A stretch of DNA of 64,000 bases from positions 1 through 64,000 of the forward strand of contig NZ_FZNZ01000009.1 of NCBI RefSeq assembly GCF_900187995.1, written 5' to 3'. The notes below the pieces were generated by a model. That model worked only from the letters and a program-made list of their open reading frames with translations, was not told the origin of the DNA and searched no databases. The position numbers and the translations under genes were made by a program. The stretch comes from Prevotella jejuni. GTDB lineage: Bacteria; Bacteroidota; Bacteroidia; Bacteroidales; Bacteroidaceae. This document shows positions 57,261 through 64,000 of this stretch, piece by piece. Numbering within the stretch: position 1 is the stretch's first letter; each line of letters starts with the position of its first letter.

Positions 57261-57418
57261 ATGAGAAGACTCATCACTTACCTTTTATTATTTATAGTCT
57301 CACTGTCATGTGTTGTTTGAACGATTCCATAACGGATATAAGTGGAGACATTACCTACACATGGAATGCCAAGACTGGTCGACTACTCTGCAAAGAGATG
57401 GGACAGGCCATAGAATAA
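57261..57418 (+). pseudogene. frameshifted small lipoprotein
   Basis: ATG 57261 starts a lipoprotein signal (MRRLITYLLLFIVSLSCVV) that meets a stop after 19 codons. The other frame continues CLNDSITDISGDITYTWN then AKTGRLLCKEMGQAIE. Together they would make a ~52-residue lipoprotein. Similar small lipoproteins occur as immunity-like genes in this region. Confidence 0.55.
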
Positions 57419-57489
57419 GAGGGTTGAATAAACTAAAAGACTACATCAAGAACCTTAAAGTAGAGGTTGTAAATTATAATACATAAAGT

Positions 57490-57837
57490 ATGAGGATATT
57501 TAGTACTGCACCAGAAGGAAATGAAATGGCCGAATTAGAGAATGCACGGTATATCAACTTAGCGTTAAGGCAGATAGAAGAGAACATAGAATGGCTTAAA
57601 ACAGCTAATAAACCAGTTCAAGCTGTAATGACTCATATCGATATATTAGTGTCCTTAGCAAAGAGGTTTCCTGTCAATGCAAACCTTCTAATCAAGAAAG
57701 AGAAGGTACAAGAGTGGAAAAAGGTGTTTAACGATTGGTTCGAACGATGCGGTAATAAAATCCCAGCAAAATACCGAGAAGGAATAAAAACTAACAGTGA
57801 TGAACTCTTTATTCAATTAGAACAATATGGACACTAA
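57490..57837 (+). CDS. hypothetical protein paired with Imm51
   Basis: 115 residues, soluble and mostly helical (LRQIEENIEWLKTANKPVQA, VTHIDILVSLAKRF-like segments). It could start at ATG 57490 or at the internal Met 13 (MAELENARY). It overlaps the next gene by 11 nt, so the pair is translated together. Family not recognised; position suggests a toxin-immunity function. Confidence 0.65.
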   Translation: MRIFSTAPEGNEMAELENARYINLALRQIEENIEWLKTANKPVQAVMTHIDILVSLAKRFPVNANLLIKKEKVQEWKKVFNDWFERCGNKIPAKYREGIKTNSDELFIQLEQYGH

Positions 57838-58177
57838 ACATTTCAAAAGTAAGATAGCACCCTTTTTCTGGGTCAATCATGAAGATCAATTCTCTGTATG
57901 TTTGAGTACAGGAGAATACAAACAAGAACTATTTGAAACAAGAGAAGAAGAGGGCTTTGAAGGGAATGGATATGACTGGTGTGCTTTGGCCAAAGCTTTC
58001 TTGAAAGAATATATGCCTGAATTAAAAGCTACCATACACCATGATCCAGAAGCAGGCATGTATTGTGCCTATGCTACAGATGCTGATGCCTTAAGGGATT
58101 TCATACTGAAGTTTAGAGAGATATGCGATAAAGACTCTTTAATAAAGGATTTGTTTTTAAGAGTAGAAATCGAATAG
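57827..58177 (+). CDS. immunity protein 51 (Imm51)-family protein
   Basis: 116 residues. The Imm51 pattern is visible: EDQFSVCLSTGEYKQELFET, EEGFEGNGYDWCALAKAFL, and HHDPEAGMYCAYATDADALR followed by FILKFREIC. Imm51 proteins neutralise toxins delivered by contact-dependent polymorphic systems. No toxin gene is adjacent, so this is an orphan. Cytoplasmic, no signal peptide. Confidence 0.8.
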   Translation: MDTKHFKSKIAPFFWVNHEDQFSVCLSTGEYKQELFETREEEGFEGNGYDWCALAKAFLKEYMPELKATIHHDPEAGMYCAYATDADALRDFILKFREICDKDSLIKDLFLRVEIE

Positions 58178-58322
58178 CACCTCCCTAACGGGGCATTTCT
58201 ATTACTGACCTATAGTCTAACTACAAGATAACAGGCGCATCAACAGACTGACTATAACCTCTATGGATAAGCTTGTCAAGCTTCACTCATGCTGAAACAT
58301 CATCCCTTCCTACTAACTAAGC

Positions 58323-58370
58323 CAGTATGAGTACAAGGAGTCTGGAGCTTTATTATAACCGCTTCTGCTG
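58323..58370 (+). pseudogene. Rhs core-end remnant
   Basis: Reads QYEYKESGALL in one frame and LYYNRFC in the next, matching the terminal Rhs-core pattern (GQYxDxExGLYYNRxxYY) with a frameshift. No other Rhs sequence adjoins it. Confidence 0.5.
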
Positions 58371-58489
58371 ATATATATCAAGGATAGATAATCATGTTAG
58401 TCAAGACACAATGAGCTTGACAAGGGGCAAACTCACGCTGTATGAATATAATGTAAATTATCATTTCGATCCTAATATATATAGCTGTT

Positions 58490-58860
58490 ATGCCGTCTTA
58501 GCTGCCTACAAGGCATGACTACCAAGGAATCATATCACACTTTGGCCCCTTACGCATTAGCCAAGCATTGATATCTTTAAGTTTACACACATGTATAATC
58601 TACGCATGCCCATCGTCTTAATGTCAAGGAATTTCGCTCCCTTCGAACACAATACACCCTCTTCATGCTTCAAGAAGACGCCCTTCTACGTTCGAGAACA
58701 TGCCCTTCTTGAGGCTTGAAGACGCCCTTCTTCGGGCAAGAAGGGCATGTCCTCAAACGCTATTCGTAATATATTGATTCATTGCATGTTATAGACTTAA
58801 TTCCAAGAGACCTTATATTCCTATTATGAAGGGATATAGCTCGACGCAAAGTAAAGATTT
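58490..58860 (+). repeat. long direct repeat with GCCCTTCT core, copy 4
   Basis: Closely related to 61960-62340 over the whole stretch: TTAAGTTTACACACA, CCCATCGTCTTAATGTCAAG, TTCGCTCCCTTCGAACACAA, then the palindromic core (58661-58760) and the flank TTGATTCATTGCATGTTA. The rest of 58178-59549 carries only a short Rhs-like RYDYNAAGYLSG piece near 59251 and a TATCTTTG at 59340-59347. Confidence 0.75.
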
Positions 58861-59549
58861 TTCAAGAGCTAACAGGTTCCTAAGATAGGTCAAGTTATTG
58901 TCCTCACAGCTCTATGGAGGTACAGATAAGAGTCTTGGGATGTGTCCATCTCCCATAGAGAAAGTAAAACATCCTACGAGTTGCATGCGTATCTTACTAA
59001 GAGGGTAAGTAAGTTCGCTGTAACTTTTAGTACATGGCGGGAGGACGCATGGGAGCTTTCTGTTATCATAAAGGCATCTAAAGGCTTGCAGAGAAACTAC
59101 ATTTAAGTACATAAAAGTTGATTAGAACAGCACTTAAAAAGCGAGCTGAAACGAAAAGGGTTCTGTCAATCACACACCTACTGATATATGAGGCTGTGAT
59201 AACCTTCGCTTTCTACGGCCACTTGATACAATAAACAACAGAAGTGTCCGTTACGATTATAATGCCGCTGGTTATCTGTCTGGCCCCGTGCATATTAAAT
59301 GTGAAGTATCAAATACAGCAAAAGTATTGAAAAAAAACGTATCTTTGTTGCTGATATAAGGCCTTACTTTACACAAAAAACATTACCAAGCACAAGTAGC
59401 AAGAATGAATTTCATCAGCATATAGATAATGTTCGTTGTAGCCTGCAGAGCCTATAGAGCGAACAAAAAGGAGTCTGATATACAGGTTAGTAGTCCAAAT
59501 CTATTCCACACTCTATGGGCATAAATTCATAAAAGAAATATCATCAAGA

Positions 59550-60476
59550 ATGAAAGAAAGTAATATCAGCGTTTTAGATCTTCAAGGAGAAAGAAGCTTA
59601 CCGACAGGGGGGAAGACTATTATAAGGAAGGAGTATTTCGGAAAAGAATATGCTTTTATGCAAGCAAATATAGAACAGAAACCCGACATATCTTATATAA
59701 ATACGAACAATATTGATGGCCTTATAGCAATCTCAGAGGGCATAAACAAGAAGATTGAAAATATTGAAAAGATATCTATTTTAGAGCATATAAGAGCATT
59801 AGACCTGAATTCATATACTTATGAAGACCTGTCTCACTTGTCTTGTTTGAGAAAGTTAGAGTATTTAAAGATACATGGTAGCGCAGACAAAGAAATCCCT
59901 TTTTCTTCATTACCCTTGCTATGGTGCATTTATCTAAACTATAATAAAAAGAACTGTAAATCAATCTTCCAATGCAAGAACTTAGAATATATCTTTATTG
60001 ATAACTACTCTGGAACGACCTCAAATGAGTTTGTCTCTTTTGGAAAAGCAAGACGAATAGGATTGATGAAAAGTAAGTTAAGCGAATTTAATGCACTACA
60101 GAATATGCCACACTTAGAGCACATCGGAATAGGTTACAATTCTAAAATGGAGTCTATAAGCTGGCTAAAAGATAACAAATCTCTTACCTCTGTTGCATTT
60201 CAGAACTGTAAGAAGATAAAAGACTGGGAGATACTTGGCTCATTAACAAACATGGAAAGACTAACAATTGATAACTGTGGAGAGTTACCTTCTATTGCTT
60301 TCTTGCTACATTTGTCCAATCTTAAAGAAATAAGGATGATTGGGTCAACAAGTGTTAGAGACTGTAAAGTGAGGGATATTATGAGTATTCCTCATCTCAA
60401 AAGTTTCTTTATACCAGTGAAGAAAGAATATGATATTACCCTACAAGACATCACTTTATTCAATAATAAATTGTAG
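59550..60476 (+). CDS. leucine-rich-repeat-like cytoplasmic protein
   Basis: 308 residues. Leucine/isoleucine periodicity typical of LRRs: ILEHIRALDLNSYTYEDLSH, LRKLEYLKIHGSADK, CKNLEYIFIDNYSG, MPHLEHIGIGYNSKMESI, KSLTSVAFQNCKKIKD, LTNMERLTIDNCGELPSI and LSNLKEIRMIGSTS. No signal peptide. LRR proteins of this kind occur among immunity-like genes next to Rhs debris; that role is inferred. Intact frame. Confidence 0.75.
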   Translation: MKESNISVLDLQGERSLPTGGKTIIRKEYFGKEYAFMQANIEQKPDISYINTNNIDGLIAISEGINKKIENIEKISILEHIRALDLNSYTYEDLSHLSCLRKLEYLKIHGSADKEIPFSSLPLLWCIYLNYNKKNCKSIFQCKNLEYIFIDNYSGTTSNEFVSFGKARRIGLMKSKLSEFNALQNMPHLEHIGIGYNSKMESISWLKDNKSLTSVAFQNCKKIKDWEILGSLTNMERLTIDNCGELPSIAFLLHLSNLKEIRMIGSTSVRDCKVRDIMSIPHLKSFFIPVKKEYDITLQDITLFNNKL

Positions 60477-60622
60477 TTTTTTGCGTTTAAGTCATATTAC
60501 AAAGAGTATGACCATCAGACAGGAAATAACTATATGACAATGGTACGCTGTAGGAAATACGGCCTGCTTACAACAAGACAGCCATTTCACAGCTGCAAAA
60601 ACTTACTCTTTTCCACCAGTGA

Positions 60623-60709
60623 GGGCAGTATGAGGATGATGAGGTAGGACTCTACTACAACCGTCTCCAGTATTACAACCTATGGAGAAGGAATGACATT
60701 AACCAATAA
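60623..60709 (+). pseudogene. Rhs core-end remnant with short tail
   Basis: GQYEDDEVGLYYNRLQYYN followed by LWRRNDINQ and a stop. This is the conserved end of an Rhs core, where the variable toxin tip would begin. Upstream is a stop codon in the same frame, so no parent Rhs gene remains. Confidence 0.65.
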
Positions 60710-60983
60710 GTGATAAGCCTGTCAAACGATGAGTTTAATCTCTACTCTTATATATAATAATGATTTGGTAAATACATTGGGCTTAAGTCCAACAAACCCC
60801 ATTTGATATTATAATATATAAGTACTCAAGTTCAACCCTTGAGAATTATTGTTTTCTTTTTGAACAGCAAACAAGACATGGGATAAGCACAAACTACTCC
60901 ATAGGAACTCGCATCAATGAATCTCTATAGACATACTGAATATAAATTAAGAAAAGTAATTGAAGAAACAAACTCTTGGTAAT

Positions 60984-61448
60984 ATGGATGAAATAAATAG
61001 ATTTATCAATGGTAAAAGTTATGAACTTCTTCTAAGGAACATACTACAAAAAAGAAATATAGAGATTGAGAGTAATATCCCTTTTGTACTGTTAGATTAT
61101 GACAAAGAGCAGTTAAAAGCCGCACAAATTGAGGTCGAGGACTTAGAAACCTTGCTCATTTCAAACATGACAGAAATTGTTTCTTTTGTGGAAAGGAAGA
61201 TGAGTTATGATTTTGAGGATGAGGATGAATATCCTAAAGGAGAAGAACTAAGTGATGATGAGAAGCCTAAACTCATCACAGAACTTCCTTACTATAAAAA
61301 CTTTCTGGTTGCTTTTCTAATCGAGTACTATCTACTTAAAGAGCATCCAACAACTTTGTGTGGATACTTAAAAAGGATACACATTGCGAATGCAACTAAA
61401 TATGAAAGGGAATTGAAGGCCATCTGGCAAGACGTTATAAAGACTTAA
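60984..61448 (+). CDS. hypothetical acidic protein, immunity-like
   Basis: 154 residues from ATG 60984 (MDEINRFINGKSYELLLRNI); a TTG at 60960 is possible but weaker. Helical with an acidic patch (DFEDEDEYPKGEELSDDEKP) about residue 85. No signal peptide. Family not recognised; sits between Rhs debris and another small gene. Confidence 0.65.
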   Translation: MDEINRFINGKSYELLLRNILQKRNIEIESNIPFVLLDYDKEQLKAAQIEVEDLETLLISNMTEIVSFVERKMSYDFEDEDEYPKGEELSDDEKPKLITELPYYKNFLVAFLIEYYLLKEHPTTLCGYLKRIHIANATKYERELKAIWQDVIKT

Positions 61449-61484
61449 TTCGATTCGGTTAGGGCTGCTACTAAATATAAGAAT

Positions 61485-61733
61485 ATGAAGAATAAATTAG
61501 ATAAAGTAATAGTTGATCTAAAGAACAAACTACCTTACGAGCCTAAATTAGACCTAATTATTTCAAGATTGGAGAGCGTAAAGAGTTTATTATCCGATAA
61601 CTGTCAGAGCCTGACATTAAATCCAATCAACGGAATAACGAGAGCCTATTTAGATATTGTTAGCGATTATGAAGATCCAATAACGAATGATTTATACTCC
61701 TTAGAGAAAGAGATAAGTGCTCTCATAAAGTAA
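61485..61733 (+). CDS. small hypothetical protein, immunity-like
   Basis: 82 residues: KVIVDLKNKLPYEPKLDLII, then LESVKSLLSDNCQSLTLNPI and NGITRAYLDIVSDYEDPITN. Soluble, helical. It follows the 154-residue gene by 36 bp. Family not recognised. Confidence 0.6.
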   Translation: MKNKLDKVIVDLKNKLPYEPKLDLIISRLESVKSLLSDNCQSLTLNPINGITRAYLDIVSDYEDPITNDLYSLEKEISALIK

Positions 61734-61959
61734 TGTAATAATTGGTTAGCTTTACCCATAAACTTAAAGATATGAGTACTTATAAGCAATGTTGCCCATA
61801 GTCATTGACCATGAAGAGCGGAAGTACGGCAAGATAGGAGACTACTCTATATCCGCCATTACTACTGTCTCTATGCTGTAGAGGGTCATATCATCATAAA
61901 AACTACACATCGTAGATAGACACAGCTCACTAACCGAGAGATATCGAAGGGAGCTGATT

Positions 61960-62340
61960 GCCATCTTAGTAGCCTACAAGACGTGTCTATAAAGGACTCA
62001 CATCATACCCAAAGGCCTTAAACCTCAGCCAGCCATCGATGTCGTTAAGTTTACACACAAGTATTATCTACGCACGCCCATCGTCTTAATGTCAAGAAAT
62101 TTCGCTCCCTTCGAACACAACCCACCCTCTTCATGCTTCAAGAAGACGCCCTTCTACGTTCGAGAACATGCCCTTCTTGAGGCTTGAAGACGCCCTTCTT
62201 CGGGCAAGAAGGGCATGTTCTCAAAAACTATTCGTAACTTACTGATTTATTGTAGGTTATTAAGTAGATTGCACGAGATATCATTCCCCTATTTAGAGGG
62301 TGTTTTGTTTGTTACAATGTAATGATTTTTCACCTCCTTA
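61960..62340 (+). repeat. long direct repeat with GCCCTTCT core, copy 5
   Basis: Direct repeat of 58490-58860, with core 62133-62225 including GCCCTTCTTCGGGCAAGAAG and TTCTCAAAAACTATTCG. The distal flank TACAATGTAATGATTTTTCA also matches sequence downstream of copy 1 near 13880. No gene is seen in 61734-63026. Confidence 0.75.
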
Positions 62341-62461
62341 TTAAAACGCCTCTCTCACAAGCAGCATGTCCCCCAACAGCAGAAATGCTCTGTGCCTTCT
62401 GTCGACCGAAGGCTATTCGTACGCTCTACATGTACGCTAATTGGCTCTGTTTCATCTGTGC

Positions 62462-62522
62462 ACTCTGTGAGAGAACGACTCATCCTCTGTGAGAAAACGA
62501 CTCATCCACCGTGAGAGAAGAA
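62462..62522 (+). repeat. 22-bp tandem repeat, about 2.7 units
   Basis: CTCTGTGAGAGAACGACTC, then CTCTGTGAGAAAACGACTC, then CACCGTGAGAGAAGAAC, each ending ATC where complete. Non-coding; purpose unknown. Confidence 0.6.
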
Positions 62523-63026
62523 CCTACTAACAAACAATACAAACTGTCCAATAGAAGCGATCTCACAGACTATGCGCCTCCCAGCGAGGGACAGAAACCT
62601 CATCCCCAGACCCTTTCTTACGCTAAAAAGTATTAAAGAGTACAGGCTAACGGCCGCTGTTTACGTAAGAATGAATACCTTTGATAACAAATGGACAAGT
62701 TGGTTATTCCAACTGACTACCTATCAACCTAAACACGTTATGCGCTTTCAGCTATGAGGATGAATGTCGAGAGAATGACTGAGAGTAAGATACATACCCG
62801 TAGGGAGATAGGAAAACAAAATATTTACGAACGTTTCAATTAACGATAACACGCTATGAGAAAGGGCAGTTTAGACTGGTTTTGATATGCGTTCAGCAGA
62901 CTAACCAATTACAAAAGGGCCGTAGAACTATACCTCCCCTACTTAATAAGCAAAGAGGAGTTCAAGGAACGATAGGGAAAGGGAGAGTAGGAATAAAGTA
63001 ATATACACATCTTTATATAATGAATC

Positions 63027-63644
63027 ATGGTAAGACAAATGTTTGCCGCACTTACATTACTTCTGATTACAGGGTGTTGTAAGGCACAAAATACGGGTTG
63101 TAATAACATTAAAAACAAAGAAAGGACTACCGAGAGATTTGATTCTACGAGATACTACACGCATAAGCAAAGAACAGAATACGTTTTTGAAGATAGTATA
63201 AAAGGTAGGGTGCGTCAGTTCGGAGGTGAGAATGGATCTGAGTTCGTTGAGTATGCAAGGAAAGATCATGAACTATTCGGTACCTATAAGGAATATTACA
63301 ACAAGACAAAGACGCTCAAGAAAGTAGGACGCTACTATTATAATCAGTTTAATATAGGCCTCTGGAAACGCTATGATGAGAATGGCTATTTAATAGAAAC
63401 TATCGATAAAGATGCTCCTTACACGAACTATCCATGGGAGAAAGTAATGAAGTTCGTAAAAGAACAGTTAAAACTGGACTTGTTCGATAAGGGAGTTTCG
63501 ATAAATCGTTACATTGCTAAGGACCATAATATCCCCGTTTGGTTTATTACATGGAACCCATGTGATGGCAAAATCCATTTTGTTAAGATAAATGCAAATA
63601 CAGGACAAGTTATAGAACAAGGTGCTAATGAAATAATAGAATAA
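63027..63644 (+). CDS. hypothetical lipoprotein
   Basis: 205 residues. Signal peptide with lipobox (MFAALTLLLITGC), so membrane anchored. The body has MORN-like or toxin_15-like segments (ELFGTYKEYYNKTKTLKKVG, YYYNQFNIGLWKRYDENGYL) and ends with KIHFVKINANTGQVIEQGA. The YYxxGxWKxYdenG pattern is common in antitoxin-like repeat proteins. Function unknown; probably another accessory immunity-type gene. Confidence 0.65.
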   Translation: MVRQMFAALTLLLITGCCKAQNTGCNNIKNKERTTERFDSTRYYTHKQRTEYVFEDSIKGRVRQFGGENGSEFVEYARKDHELFGTYKEYYNKTKTLKKVGRYYYNQFNIGLWKRYDENGYLIETIDKDAPYTNYPWEKVMKFVKEQLKLDLFDKGVSINRYIAKDHNIPVWFITWNPCDGKIHFVKINANTGQVIEQGANEIIE

Positions 63645-63708
63645 CCTCATGAGGCTATTAATGTTCAATACTCATATAAGTCATCTATCACTTTGTCAAT
63701 AAATAGAT

Positions 63709-64000
63709 ATGTTAGAATTAGGACTTACGAAGGATGCACCAGGTGCAAGTTGGTGTAAGATATGGGAAATAGAAGAAGAGCTATACGAATATGAGGCAGC
63801 CGTTTTCCCTAAATACAAGAACTGTTTTCCATTTAAGTTATGGCTATGTTTTCGTTGTCTTCCTAAAGAATATGAGCGGAGATCAATGCGAAGATTTTAT
63901 AAGGATGACAACGCATTGGGTATAGACATAGCTATCGATGAGGAAATCATCAGACCTTTTATAGATGGAAAATATCATCCACTCCCCAAGAATTGTCAGC
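63709..64000 (+). CDS. hypothetical protein (runs off window)
   Basis: From ATG 63709: MLELGLTKDAPGASWCKIWE, IEEELYEYEAAVFPKYKN, then KLWLCFRCLPKEYERRSMRR and a long open frame to the edge (97 codons). Soluble, no family recognised. It continues the small-gene array. Confidence 0.6.
   Translation, partial: MLELGLTKDAPGASWCKIWEIEEELYEYEAAVFPKYKNCFPFKLWLCFRCLPKEYERRSMRRFYKDDNALGIDIAIDEEIIRPFIDGKYHPLPKNCQ

Noticed and set aside
61800-61890. Third Rhs core-end remnant
   Set aside because: Only weak pieces (LLYIRHYYCLYAVEG) can be read; not distinguishable from chance.

Overview
The window is bacterial chromosome from the Bacteroidota, most likely a Prevotella of the oral group. The pointers are the promoter style (repeated TAnnTTTG -7 boxes, no consistent Shine-Dalgarno), the gene set (LptE/SecG cluster, Vor-type 2-oxoacid:ferredoxin oxidoreductase operon, OmpA, FatA-like thioesterase) and mobile elements typical of Bacteroides/Prevotella (IS1380, IS66, IS30, IS982 types). 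The species call is inference; nothing here fixes it.

Layout. 0-0.5 kb: 5' end of an IS30-type element. 0.6-7.4 kb: rlmN, a PdxA homologue with a degenerate active site, a YbhN-like membrane protein, a sigma-54 activator, lptE, a TPR-like gene, secG and tRNA-His. 8.1-13.6 kb: a small unknown gene and a 1646-residue DUF5724/DUF4132 protein. 14-17.8 kb (minus): a TonB-receptor-like outer-membrane barrel and an AAA-ATPase/nuclease-like protein. 18.1-31.9 kb: an AT-rich accessory island. 31.9-34.0 kb: glmM and a DUF4827 lipoprotein. 34.4-37 kb: an IS1380 composite structure. 37-45.7 kb: patatin, Xaa-Pro aminopeptidase, C1 protease, recJ, recQ, acyl-ACP thioesterase. 46.4-47.6 kb: OmpA. 48.3-53.4 kb (minus): a seven-gene run ffh-folD-TPR-ferredoxin-vor/kor. 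54-55.8 kb: pyrK-pyrD. 57.2-64 kb: small orphan genes including an Imm51 immunity protein, separated by Rhs remnants and long repeats.

The main discovery candidate is inside the island. It is bounded by a duplicated 122-bp glmM 3' end, at 18124-18248 and 31897-32021, which looks like a gene-end attachment site. A PAS/LuxR-type regulator (27277-28035, minus) sits beside an E1/ThiF-like enzyme, two fragments that look like halves of a LuxI/FeeM-like acyltransferase, and outer-membrane barrels. Five copies of a 16-bp palindrome TTACAC-N4-GTGTAA lie upstream of these genes. In three promoters the box ends exactly 22 bp before a TAnnTTTG -7 element. Two promoters carry a second box exactly 39 bp upstream. 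This predicts a self-contained regulon, possibly for making, sensing and moving an acylated or peptide-like metabolite. Part of it is decayed: the acyltransferase is broken twice, and a C39-peptidase exporter has been cut off by IS66 debris.

Three other layers are dispersed repeats: a GCCCTTCT palindrome family (5 copies), an 86-bp GCTGTCAT...ATGACAGC element (3 copies) and a 191-bp MITE beside glmM.
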